Assembly: GCA_032358165.1 (NCBI GenBank)
Contig: JAALGY010000037.1
Coordinates: forward strand, 211,001-275,000
Reading direction: 5' to 3'
Length of the DNA: 64,000 bases
From: Diplosphaera chodatii
Lineage: Eukaryota > Chlorophyta > Trebouxiophyceae > Prasiolales > Stichococcaceae
Shown here: in pieces, positions 11,951 to 23,735 of the stretch
Layout: each line of letters opens with the position of its first letter
Position numbering within the stretch: position 1 is the stretch's first letter
The notes under the pieces: model-generated
Database searches by the model: none
Told to the model about the DNA's origin: nothing
Seen by the model: the letters and a program-made list of their open reading frames with translations, nothing else
Translations under genes and position numbers: made by a program

Positions 11951-12961
11951 CTAGCTGCCGCTCGCCTCTCCGATGACCTCTGTTTGAAAGTTGTGGTTTG
12001 TGTATATGTCGGCGTCCGCCGCGATCTTCATCGCCTTTTGCGCTGCACAACACATGCAACGTGTAGGCACATCATCAGGCTGACACCACGCTGCACGAGG
12101 TGGTACAAGCGCAGATGACACCATGCCAAGGCACCTATTGTCTGTGCGTCCATGCCGTCGACATCCCGCAGCGCCCGTGACGCAGCGCCCGCATGCGCCC
12201 CTCCGGATCCAATTGCTGCGCCAAGACAGGAAGCCACATGTAAGACCTGTCAACCTGCACATCTGTCATGGACCGGCTTGTCGCACCGTAAAAGCTCACC
12301 AATGATGCCGTCATGAGGCTCCAGCACATCGCCGTTGCCTGTTATCTGCAGCGAGTGCTTGCCGTCCGCCACAATCATGACGGCCTGCACATGCAAAAAG
12401 ACATCGATAGGCAAGCGTCCTCCACGCTGATATCCAGACACTACACAGATAGCACCGCCTGCAAGCAATGTCTGTGTTAACGCACATCCAATCGCCGCAG
12501 GAACTTGTCTGTTCGCCAGGCCTTGGCTAGCTCCACTGCTGCCCGCGTAAGCTGCCCTGGGTGCTCCTCCAGCTTCAGCTCCAGCCTCTCAAACAACGTG
12601 AATGCGTCTGCCGTTGCGCCTGCAGACAGCGACAAGCTTGTCAGGTGTTGTGCACCACCCTGGCACATGCAGGAGCAATGCATCCACCTCCACCGCACTG
12701 CCCTGCCTGCAAAGCCGCCGATGACGTCATCATTGATGCGCCTGACCTTCCGGACGTTGGGCTTTACGATCTCGCTGCCTTGTGTCACCTGCCCGTCAGC
12801 CATGATAACTACCTGCAAGTGGGTGAACAATTGTTCACTTCAGCCATGCGACGCTTACTTGCAAGAGTCTGATGCCAGGTTATGCCCGTTTGCTTCCGTT
12901 CCACAGCGCATGCTCACACCTGATCGTCCTTGCGGACACAGAGGACTGTGGTGCCTCTGGC
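11951..12961 (-). CDS. hslV: HslV-type threonine protease (ClpQ), probably mitochondrial; 5' exon unresolved
   Basis: Proteolytic subunit of the HslVU (ClpYQ) protease. The exon ending at 12961 reads [14 protein letters not shown], and an intron follows. The next exon continues [19 protein letters not shown] and [17 protein letters not shown]. Then come [20 protein letters not shown] with [63 protein letters not shown] and [16 protein letters not shown]. This is the HslV pattern from the mature N-terminal Thr (first T of TTV, after RG) to the end. The acceptor at 12961 is good (GTGCAG), so an upstream exon with the ATG and presumably a mitochondrial presequence must lie in 12962-13633, but I could not place it. 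No HslU partner is in the window. HslVU is established in bacteria and in mitochondria of some protists; I know of none in land plants or animals. Identity is very likely, targeting is inferred. Confidence 0.88.
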
Positions 12962-13633
12962 CTGCACAGCGCCGCCGGATGCGCTACATTGTTCCAGCAC
13001 GAGTGTGGGCGCGATGCTGGGCTCAACAAATGCATTTCGGCCTGTTGGTGAGCGAAAAGGCAATGATGAGTATACGCTGGTTGCGTTGGCTCCTGTGCAT
13101 GGGCACCATTGCTGTAGGACCGGCTATGGCATGCCGCATGCTTCAGTCGGTGGCAGGCGCACCTCTCAGAAGCGCAAAGCCACCAAGCCGGGACAACCCC
13201 AAGCTTCGCTGCATGCCTTCGGATGTGATTGCGAGTCCTGGATGCACCAACGTCACCTGCCAACACCCTGTAAATCAGCAATCAGGACCAGAGGAGCTGG
13301 TGATGGCTGGCAATGCACAGCATGTATCAGGAACGCAATGCAGCAGCGAGGTGCAATATGGCACAATAGACGCCAATGGCAGCAAGACGACTTTTGGGAT
13401 GGTTGTAATGCAGAAATGCCGGCTCTCGGCATGGGGACGAAGATCTCAACATGCCACATGGGCGGAGTGCACGACCGATGGTGATGCTCACCAGAACGCG
13501 CTATAGCCAAGTTGCCAGATACAGGACTCGGCCGTTGTGAGTGGCACACGCGCACATTCCCAAACTACGGGCAGTCCTCGGTCCAAGTTGCGAGCCTCGT
13601 CTTGCAGCATGTTGTGTTGAGCACTGCACAAGC
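12962..13633. other. Region expected to hold the first hslV exon and the promoter of the nucleotidyltransferase gene
   Basis: The first supported hslV exon starts at 12961 with a strong acceptor, so its 5' exon lies here on the minus strand. A basic ATG-initiated stretch starting at 13635 (MLVQCSTQHAARRGS) looks presequence-like, but its best donor does not keep phase. ORFs from 13281 and 13555 are other weak candidates. The plus-strand gene starts at 13634. Confidence 0.4.
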
Positions 13634-16600
13634 ATGGCACTGCCTGCTGCCAAATTGAAGCCTTCCGATGATGCCATCACAAGCGCTGTATTTGTAGAGC
13701 CGCGTGTAGCAAAGCCACAGACGCCGCGGGGTGCACCGCCTCACTTGGAAGAGGAGAGCAGTCGCATCCTCCTCCGGGTCAGTCCCACCGACGTCGCCCA
13801 GGCCCAGCGCGACGGCATCATCACCTTTGTGCAGGCGCTAGTCCAGCGCTGTTTCTCTCAGTGGGGAGAGGTGAGCCCACTGCCGCCGCGATCGGTGTGT
13901 CCTTGCTGGTGAGTGTGCACATGGCGCGCTCACCCATGCCTCCGCTCCCGCCATGCAGGTCAACGCCTACGTCTTTGGCTCAGTGGCCTTGAAGGCGTAT
14001 CTGCCGGACGGTGACATCGACTTCTCGCTGTTCCAAGCGCACGGTGTGCCGCTGAAGGACACATGGGCGACGCGGCTGCATGCCTCCCTGCAGCGGGAGA
14101 CGCGCAAGCCATCCTCCAATGGCTACCTGGTCACCAACCCCCAAGTCATCAACGCCGAGGTGTGCGGCCGTGGTCGCATCATCTACACAATCTCACGGAA
14201 GAAAGCTCTGGTGTCAAACAGCCTGGAACAGTGCTGCGGCAGGCACAGACATGTGTTTAGTAGCATCGTTAACATTTGCAGGTCAAACTCGTGAAGTTCC
14301 TGGTCAACGACGTGGTGGTGGACGTCTCCTACGAGACGCTGGGCGGCCTGTGCGCCGTCAACTTCCTGCAGGAGCTGGGCATGTTCATTGGGCGGCAGGA
14401 CCTGTTCAAGCGCAGCGTCATCCTGGTACGGACCCTCATCTACATAGAGGGCATTGCGCGGTGGCGCCGCTGATGCTTGACGCTCCAGTTGCACCCCAGC
14501 GTCATCCACGCCCAAGCAACTGTGGGTGTACATGGGGTTGCAGATCAAGGCGTGGTGCTACTACGAGAGCAGGCTGTTGGGTGCACACCATGGGCTGCTG
14601 TCCTCCTATGCGCTGGAGGTCCTGGTGCTGCACATCTGCAACCTGTACCACACCACAGCTGCCACCCCGCTCAAGGTTGGCTGGTCCTGAAGGCTTTCCT
14701 GCTTGCGCATCGACTACTAGCATGAACATACGTCCTGGCCTACGCGCAATCAACAGAGCGCAGTGACACTTGGCTTTCTTCTGCTGTGAACAGGTGCTGC
14801 AGCAGTTTCTCCAGGTGTATGGCAGCTTTGATTGGGACGCGATGTGCCTCACGCTGCAGGGGCCTGCGCCATTGGCAGATGTTGCGCACAGCAAAGGTGC
14901 ATGGTCCAATATAGAACGCGTCAACTTTTGAGCTGTCACAGTGATGCAAGCATGTGCTAGCATGAGGTGCTGAGATGTCCAGTGTCACACCGCAGCCCCG
15001 CCACAGCCAGAGGCGCAAGACGGCGCACTCCTGTCGGCCAGCTACCTGGCCAATCTGCTGGAAAATGTGAAGACTGAGGGCCAGGACTATGTGCCAGACG
15101 CATTTCAGCCCAAGTTCATCAACATCATGGACCCCATGTGCCCGACAAACAACCTGGGCCGCAGCGTCAGCAAGGCCAATGCCGCCCGCATCCGCAAGGC
15201 TTGGGCGCACGCCGCGCGGTCCCTTGATGACATCATGCAGCAGGTCTGCTACGAGTTTGCTGCTTGCTCGTGCGAGCTGCTGCTGCCACGCCAACCACCT
15301 CAGGGTGCTCTCGGTGCAGCTGAGCCCTTGAATTCCTGATATGCACATTGAGGTGATCATTGCTGCTGTTGGTGCAGGAGCATCCAGGGAAGGCGCTGGC
15401 GGGCCTGCAGCGCTTCTTCTTGCGTGTGTACCGCTGCCGGCAGGTGGAGCGGCCTCTGCCGCTGCCGACGCAGCTGCCCTTCCTGCTTCCGCCGCCGCCA
15501 CACTTGCTGAGCGCAATGCCGTTCGTGGGCAATGGACAGCGGCTGGGGCCCGAGGCCGCTGTGGACCCCGTGCGATTTGCTGCAAACATGCAGCAGCTGC
15601 AGCGGCAGGCGGCGGCGAGGCATGTGCAGCAATCAGGGCGCCATGGGCGCCAGAACGGCAGCAGCGGCCAGATGCCAGGCGGCTGGCAGCCGGGCATGCT
15701 GCCGCCAGAGCTCCAGTGGGCGCACGCCATGGCGGCGGCTGCAGCCAATGGCGTGGGACCGCACGGGCGGCGACAGTCGGTTGACCAGCAGCAGCGCCAT
15801 GCGGGTGGCCGCGAGGCGGCACGGCAGCGGCAGCAGGCGTTCGGGGGGCCCCGCGGCCGGCACGGCCCCGCCGGCGGCGTCAGCGCGCACAGTGTGGGCG
15901 ACATGCGGCTGGACATGCGCGGCGTCGACCTGAGAGGCCTCGCAGACCTGCGCACCGGGTCAGCCGCCGACATGCGGGCGCTCGACATGCGGAACGGCGT
16001 CCCGGGCGCCGACGCCCACGGCGACCGCTCGGCAGGCCAGGCGAGCTGCGACCTCGGATTGCGTGCGCACCAGTGCAAGTCTCGTTGGAAAAGGATGCAT
16101 GGTGCGGTATCGCAACATCATATGTGGGAAACCTCTTTGTGCAGGCGGCCCGGCCAGTGACGCCCGATATGTATCGCAGCTACTCTGCCGATGCGCAGCA
16201 ATTTGCCACCGGCAATGCTGCCCTGCTGGCCAGTCTCGGGCTGCAACTGCCCAATGGTGTGCGTCCAGAGGGCCTTCCGCTGCTGAATGGCTTTGCCGGG
16301 CACCACGCTGCAGAAGCGAGGGCACAGGTGGGAGTATGATGTAGTATGCCGAACACAGTGCTGCATGCAGAAGCCTAGGTGCTGCTCTACTTGACTAGCG
16401 TCTGGCTGCTTCCACTGAAGACTTCTGAAGTGACCGTCCGCCAAGCATCTGTCAGCAATGCTGCAGGGGCCGGTGCATGCTGGAGGGCCGGCAGCACCAC
16501 CGGCCGACCAGCACGCCAGCCACAGCCGCTCAGGGTCGCTGTCCGACACGGGGCGCAGCGGCGCACGCCCGTCCAAGGCCGCGACGCAGCTCCCAAAGGC

Positions 16601-19023
16601 ACCCTCCCTGGCAGATCTTGTCACCAGCGGCAATCAGGCGCCGGCCACGCAGTCTTCCAGCCTGCCGGTGACGCCCATCGCGCGGGGCAGTGATGGCATC
16701 GCGCCACCTCAGCAGTCGCGGCGGCCGCTGTCAGACGTTGCGTCGATGTTTGCCGCGGCCTCAGCGCCGCTCCAGGTGCCCGGCACCGGCAGAGCGCCAC
16801 CCGTCGGCAGCGTCCGCAGCCACTCCTCGGGGCACCTGGGCCACCCCGCAGCCTTTCCACGGGCCATGGCGCTGGTGCCGCCCCCCGCTGGCAGCAGCCC
16901 TGTGCGGCGGCCGCCGCCACCCCCGCCCCCGGGCCAGCCCAACCACCAGCAGGCGCAGCAGCACAACCACTTCCTGCATCAGCCGCAGGAGCACCGGCAT
17001 CGCCAGCCTCCCCAACCACGACTGCCGCAGCTCAAACAGCCTCAGCACCAGCGAGAGCAGCAGCATGAGGCGGCACCCCTACAGATGCAGGAGCCTCCAG
17101 TGGTGACGCAGGCTGCTGCAGAGCAGCTCTTCCAGCAGCAGAGGCGCCCCAAGCAGCCAGCGTCAACCCTCGCTAATGGGCCAGTTGCGCATCCTGCTGC
17201 CAGCGAGGCGTCGTCTCCACCATCGTCCCCAGGTCAGAGAGTGGCTCAACCAAGCTTGTGATGAGTCACCTCCTGAGTGACATCCGTGCTGAGGTTGATG
17301 GCCCACACTGCTAGCCCTGCACAGTTACTCCCTGTTGCTGGCAGCACGACCCACCCCGTCAAAGCTGTGCTGTGTCAGCGTTACTCACGGTGGTGCAGGC
17401 CACCTGAGCCAGCACGACCGCCAGACACGGCCGCAGCCGCCTGCGCAGCCGCCGGTAGCCTCGGCCGGCTCGGGGCCGCTGCCAGGGTCGCCCAAGAAGA
17501 TGTGGGATGACCTGTTTCCCTCGGAGGCAGGCGCCGGACGCCAGCCGCAGCGGCTGCACCCCCTGCTGCCGCACCCCCCGCCGCCGCAGCAGGCACAGCC
17601 CGGCAGCAGGCCGCACCCGGCGAGGCGCGTCGCGGCGGAGGCGCCCCCTGTGCTGCAGCGCTTTGCCAGCAACAGCGGCGGCGGCAGCGAGTGGCGGTCC
17701 AGGGACGATGCTGCCCTGCAGGCCAGCACCAGCGTGTTTGGCAGGCCGTCGCAGCACGGGCTGCCCCTGGGCGACATCCCCCGCACCGCGCCTGCCTCCG
17801 CCCCCTCCAGCGTCGTCGATGGTGTGCTGGAGGGGGGCTCGCCCCTGAGCTCGCCGCCCAACACCGGCCCCTTCTTCCGGCCCACGACAATGCCGCGGCG
17901 CACGGCGCAGCCACCCAGCTCGCGGGCTTCCGAGCTGGGGAGCAGCCCGCAGCCCGCAGCCGCCGATGCCGCCCGGCATGACGGCGCTGAAGCTTCCCAG
18001 CGGGGCGCCAGGGCAAGGTCTGAGCCGGAGGAGCCGTACTCGCAGCCGGCCGATGGCAAGTCGCCGCCACTGGCATCCGCAGCGGCCCAGGAGCGGCGGG
18101 CTTCGCTGCCGCAGATGGGTGCAGGGGAGCTGCCTCCGGCCGTGCAGCTCACTGGGGCAGAGTACCCGCCGCTGCCCACGCTCAGGCGGCCAGCTTCAGC
18201 GACGGGGCTGCAGGACCAGGGCGACGCTGGGGCGCAGCAGCTGGCACAGCCCCCGGCAACGGGCAGGGCAGAGGGCGCGGTCCCAGAAAGCGAAGCACCT
18301 GCGGCGGCCAAGCCACCGCCCAGCTACAAGGCAGCGATCTGGTCCTCGCGCAGCTACGCCCGCAGCACCAGCGCTGACGATGCGCAGCCGCAGCATGGTG
18401 CCTGGCGGCCCGCCGCGCCGGGGCCTGCTGCCGCCCTGCCTCAGCTGCCCCCAAGCACGCCTGGCAGCGCTGCTGCTGCCGAGCTGCCACGCAGCACAGC
18501 TTCCAACCCTGCTGGCGGGCTTCCCAGCCGGCCCGCTGCCGGTGACCGCGGCGGGGTCACAGACCAGGTTCCCAGCGACCAGCTGTTCTCGGATCGCCAG
18601 GCAGCTGTGCGCCCGGGGGCACAGGGGCGCAGCATGGACGCCGGCAGCCGGCATATGGCGCTGAGGCACAATGGTGCTGGCCCTCGCGGAACAGTCACGC
18701 AGTCTGCTGGCGCCAGCCCCCGCGGACGGGCGCTGCCACCCTACCCTCTGGGGCAGTCACTGGCTGCGGGCGTCAGCAATGCTATGGGCGTGCCTTATGG
18801 CGCAGAAGGGCCTCCGGCGCCCCTTGCAGCGAGTGCGCAGCACGAGCCATTGCGGCTGCCGCCCAGCAGTTTTGCGGAGGCCCCGGCGGCAGAGTCGCCC
18901 GCCTTCGAGCTGACAACAAACGACTTTCCTGCGCTGGGCATGCAGCATTCGGTTCGACAGCCCCGCCGTGGCCGCCCCGCAGTGCCTCTCCCAACCCGCA
19001 CCCGCTCTGTCGAGGATGTGTGA
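13634..19023 (+). CDS. TRF4/PAP-OAS1-type nucleotidyltransferase with long disordered tail
   Basis: Member of the plant PAP/OAS1 substrate-binding-domain family, related to non-canonical poly(A)/terminal uridylyl transferases. The catalytic domain shows FGSVALKAYLPDGDIDFSLF (the GS motif and DxD metal pair) and, after an intron, KFLVNDVVVDVSYETLGG (third Asp). The central domain follows with LFKRSVIL, KAWCYYESRLLGAHHGLLSS and ALEVLVLHICNLYH, then FDWDAMCLTLQGP. Nucleotide-recognition residues lie around FQPKFINIMDP...NNLGRSVSKANAARIRKAW. After about 15,390 the frame becomes one long low-complexity tail rich in Pro, Gln, Ala and Ser. It includes a His/Gln run near 16,930-17,080 and a DMR/DLR repeat, and ends with NDFPALG shortly before the stop. 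The core matches higher-plant members closely; the tail of roughly 1,100 residues is unusual. RNA substrate and added nucleotide are not predictable. The start is the first ATG in frame with MALPAAKLKPSDD. Confidence 0.88.
15900..15993 (+). repeat. Degenerate DMR/DLR tripeptide repeat inside the nucleotidyltransferase
   Basis: Six copies of Asp-(Met/Leu)-Arg occur within about 31 codons (DMR, DMR, DLR, DLR, DMR, DMR), spaced by 1-7 residues. They sit at the start of the disordered tail. The alternating acidic/hydrophobic/basic pattern differs from the surrounding Gln/Pro/Ala-rich sequence. Confidence 0.75.
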
Positions 19024-19628
19024 GAGCAGCAGTTGGTGTCGCCGCATCTGATTGGGGGCTTGGGCATCTTTTGCAGCAAAGGCAGCTGGATGTCGGAGAC
19101 CTCAGTGAGGAGCCAGGTTGCCAGCCTTAGCGCTCGAGGAACTTATCCTGCCAGAACTTCTGAGCCAAGACCTGCACTGGTTCCTACCGATGAGGCTGCG
19201 TACAATGTTGACATGCAATGGCAGCCGATGCACCATACAGAACATACAACAACAGTTCAAATGTGTCTTCTGGTGGTTGATAATTCTGGCAGTGACTGTA
19301 AGGCAGCGCTGCCCTGCTGCAGGTGCTGTGCTCTGCCATATCACATCACATCGTCAATAAAATAGATGTATAATGACACAGCAACGGTCCACAGAGCTGA
19401 AAGCAATCTAGCTGACCAAAGGCGGGACAGCTATGTACTTGTTGACAATGGGTGGCACACACTTGCGCCATCACACTACAGAGCTTGGCGTACAATGCAG
19501 TGCTGCAGCTATGGTACAGATACTACGGCAGAGGAGGTTGGCCGCGGGCAAGCCAAAGCATTGTGCCAAAGGACACACTGCTGCTGACACACTGACTGGC
19601 GGCTATGCCTGGCCTTTCGCCACAGCGC
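19024..19628. other. Intergenic between convergent nucleotidyltransferase and ATG8 3' ends
   Basis: The 605-bp stretch should hold both 3' UTRs. A TGTAA pentamer, the usual green-algal polyadenylation signal, occurs at 19297-19301 on the plus strand. No coding pattern was recognised. Confidence 0.45.
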
Positions 19629-20476
<848 letters not shown>

Positions 20477-21885
20477 ATGCTGCTGCGGGCTCTGCAGCAC
20501 CCTCAGGCTGACAGTGTCCAGCTGGACGCGTTGCGGATCCTGGTGCCATGGCTGGAAGACCGCAAAATCCGGGCCTACAAAGTGGAGGACCGCCCAGCCC
20601 TGGCATCTGCAGAGTCTCCAGATTGGCAAAGTGCCTATGACAGGGTCAGCACCATTGCAGCTTCCAGCTGGGTGGCAGCATCTAGTGCACCAGTGCACCA
20701 GTGAGTGAGCGTCCAGTGCACCATTTAGGGCTCTGTGAGGACCAAGAATGACCATAGCTCTGTGCTTCCTGCCGCAGTATCTGCAGCATCTGGGCTGCCC
20801 AGCAGCAGTGCGATCAAAAGATACCCATTCGCAGCTGCTGTGGCTCCTGCGGCTGGCGGTAGCCCGTGAATATGAAGACAACAGTGAGCACACAACTGCT
20901 TTGTGGATGGTAGCCTGAATCTAGACACGAGATTGTTTGTGAAACCTGCTGGATGGTCCAGACAGCGCAGACTTATTCGCTGCTCTGCTGTGCAGAGGCG
21001 GCACTGGGCCATGCAGTGCCCCGCACTGCACCAACACCAGGAACGTCGGCAGCAAAGACCAGACAGCGCAAGTCTCACATCGAGGGTGAGCAGGAGACAG
21101 GAGCCTGGTCAGGTCTATGTTCCGTATGCGGTGTGCATGTGGGGCGAAGGGTCAGCACATGCGCAGGCGTCAATGGCAATGCTTCTGCTGTGCAGTGTCA
21201 AGTAGTGCAGTGCAAGATCAGCTGCGGGAGACGCTGCAGAGAGTGTCATCCGGGGGGAGCGGCGCCATTGAGGACCCGGCGCTTCCCCTGCCGCAGGTTT
21301 TGCAGGTATGATATGGCATGAGTATTACCTCGTAAGTGCAGGCAGATATGGAACCATTGGATTGGCCAGGGCCACAATCTCTTGTTAGCAACTGAGGTGT
21401 AGGTCATCTGGAGTCCATCGCCAATTCGACATGCCATGGCCCTCGAAGTCATGTCTCGCATTGCAGGAGGCTCAAATGGCACTGACGCACCGCGTTCTTC
21501 CAGCATTGGCCGTGGGGCAGCGAAGCACACGTGAGGCGGCGGCCTCCGACTTCCCGCTCGGCTTCAGCACAGGAGGTGCATGTCACCGTTGAACATTTGC
21601 TCTGAAACTGCAGAGGCACAGGTGCTGCATGCAAAGGCTGCAAGGTGCCGATGTGTACCACACTGGCTCACAAAGATGCAGGCTGCCACGGCTCGAAGCA
21701 CAAGCAGTTGTGATGCCACATGTCATGCAGATGCAGCGGTCGACCAGGCGGCGACTCTGCTACGCATCCTCTACACGCAGGAGCTGCGTAAGCTTCAATC
21801 GCTGGTCGACGACACCATTGTGGAAGTACAGGAGTACACCAGCAATCCCCGGACGGACAGCGCACTTGGGCGCACTGGCCGATGA
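20477..21885 (+). CDS. RTRAF/CGI-99 (hCLE, C14orf166) family protein
   Basis: Homologue of the RNA transcription, translation and transport factor, which in animals is part of the tRNA-splicing ligase complex and binds RNA polymerase II. The first exon, from ATG 20477, reads LLRALQHPQADSV and then VPWLEDRKIRAYKVEDR, aligning with the FIVWLEDQKIRHYKIEDR signature. The next exon (from about 20779) gives YLQHLGCPAAV, then QLLWLLRLAVAREYEDN. The last exons give DFPLGFSTG and DQAATLLRILYTQELRKLQ, and the C-terminus SNPRTDSALGRTGR matches the family's DPKTDHRLGKVGR end. The middle exons (20960-21310) are less conserved and their borders are approximate. Cytoplasmic/nuclear role in this alga is inferred from the family only. 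Confidence 0.88.
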
Positions 21886-22259
21886 CATAGCATGCATGAT
21901 ACTTAGTGGAACCTTCGAGCGCGTGCGTATTGGGTGGTCGACTCCTGAAATAGGCCTGCCTCGACGGGCGTCACATCGAGTCCTGAGTGTATCCTGATAG
22001 ACATGCAGTGTGAAATTGACAGTGGCGTGTACGCTCATGTGACGTAACCCTGTGCCCGGTACAACCCATCAGCAGCAAGCATGAGCAGACTTCCTGGGCA
22101 CGTCGCCAATTGTGCCGCTGCCGTTCTGCCGGAGCATTCCGCATTGCTGTGGAATCCTCAACGACCTGAGCTGCACACGCAGTAGCCTGTGACAGGCACG
22201 TTTTAAAGATCCACCAAAATGGTTCTAGCCTGCTGACTGCGCAGCGTCGCAGAGGACCC
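21886..22259. other. Intergenic between RTRAF and the heme lyase gene
   Basis: 374 bp between the RTRAF stop and the proposed heme lyase ATG on the same strand. It should hold the RTRAF 3' UTR and the heme lyase promoter. No other feature was recognised. Confidence 0.45.
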
Positions 22260-23735
22260 ATGCAAGGCGACAGCGAACAGACAGGCGACCCGAAAGCGGC
22301 GCAACGTGCTTTCATACGAGCAGCAGGAAGCAGCTCTGCTCAGCGGCCAGCCAGCAACCGTGAGACTTCTACATCTGCCAGTGCCAATGCAGCGCGTCGC
22401 AATCGGCATGCACCATGATGCGCTCTGGCATGCTTGAAATATCCACAGGTCCTTTGGTGTAAGAAATGCTTGTGACTTGAACGTTGATACATGCCTGTCT
22501 TGGTTGTAGGGCTGGCAAACATAGGCTTTGATGGGAAGCCGCTGCCCACTGGAGGTGAAGCACATGCTGGAGTAGAGCGGTGACACACATGGAGCAATGC
22601 TGATGCACTCTCAAACTGACAATCTTTGCTGTCACAGGGTGCCCCGTTGTTGGTGCCGTGCCGAGTCCAGATGGGTCGGCGCAACTGCCGCCAGGGCACC
22701 CACTGCTGCCAACCGACCGCCAGATGTCCAGCATCCCCAATGGTGCCCTGAATCAGCATGGCATCATTCTTTCAGCCACGATGTCGACAGCAACGTTTGG
22801 AGCAGCTGCATCATACATGCACAATGCTTGCCGCCCTAGCAAGCATTTGTGACGGTGTGAGCGGCGCGTATGTTCACATGCACAGGCGCGGAGGAGGCAC
22901 CGCAGCATCAGGGCCGCAAGCAGGAGCGGTGGATGTACCCCTCGGAACAGCAGTTCTACAACGCTATGCAGCGCAAGGGCTGGCCTGCAGACCCAGGCGA
23001 CATGAAGAACGTCGTCGCCATTCACAATGGTGTCAATGAACGTGCCTGGCATCAAATATTAAAATACGAGGTGAGGCCGATAGTTGCACGACTGCCCTTT
23101 GAGACACTGATAGGACGTCATACCCGTACGGGCATTGCTGAGCAGGGCATTGGTGAAGTCACTAATGTGCTTGCTGTCAGGCAGCCATGCCATAGTGCAA
23201 TTGCTACATTGCAGTGCAAAGCACCCAGACCACGACGGTGGCATCTTGCAGGCACTGCACGATGGGTGCATCCCCAGGCTGAAGCGCTTCACCGGGCGGC
23301 CGCAGGAGTACAGCCCCAAGGCGCGGCTGCTCAACCTCCTGGGCTATAAGCTGCCCTTCGACCGCCACGACTGGGTCGTCGACCGCTGCGGCCGCGAGGT
23401 GCCGCAGCGCTGTGGCACCTTTTGCACACTTGCTGCACGTGTGGGGTGCCCGAAACTGATGACGACATACTGCTCATGGTGTCTGCTGCCAAGGCACGTC
23501 GCCCCAGCAGTACGCCGGCAGATGCATTCGTCGTAACCTGTGGCAAACTAAGCTTCTCGTACGGGCGCCGCAGGTGCGGTACATCATCGACTTCTACAAT
23601 GCAGCGCCGCTGCCAGATGGCCCCGTGGCCATGCATCTAGATGCGCGGCCTGCCTTGGACTCGTTCGGTGCATTGGCAGATCGGCTGCGGGTGCAGGCGA
23701 GCTACCTGGCCAGCGGGAACTGGCGGCGTGGGTAG
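22260..23735 (+). CDS. Holocytochrome c synthase (cytochrome c heme lyase, HCCS)
   Basis: Mitochondrial intermembrane-space enzyme that attaches heme to the CXXCH of apocytochrome c. Exon 1 (22260-22359) reads [18 protein letters not shown] and ends at a GTGAGA donor in phase 1. It joins the exon at 22638 in phase, giving [12 protein letters not shown], a CP heme-regulatory motif typical of these enzymes. [12 protein letters not shown] follows, then a phase-1 intron and the conserved [20 protein letters not shown]. Later exons give [57 protein letters not shown] and [10 protein letters not shown], ending [11 protein letters not shown] at 23735. The HxVxxHN (heme His in AIHNGVNE) and FDRHDW patterns are both present. 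The start was chosen because it is the only upstream ATG that keeps phase with the CPV exon. Confidence 0.92.

Noticed and set aside
13541..13635. Basic ATG-initiated stretch on the minus strand as hslV exon 1
   Set aside because: Its best donor leaves two bases and puts the catalytic exon out of frame. Its ATG also overlaps the start codon of the plus-strand gene.
14740..16078. Long minus-strand frames (360 and 281 codons)
   Set aside because: They are antisense to the nucleotidyltransferase exons; no family motif, only Pro/Ala/Arg-rich translation.
17359..18311. Several overlapping minus-strand frames over 200 codons
   Set aside because: Shadows of the low-complexity nucleotidyltransferase tail, which lacks stops on both strands because of its GC bias.
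22531..22553. Octapeptide MGSRCPLE as an alternative heme lyase first exon with a second CP motif
   Set aside because: Its donor is in phase 0 while the following exon needs phase 1; the exon at 22260-22359 fits.
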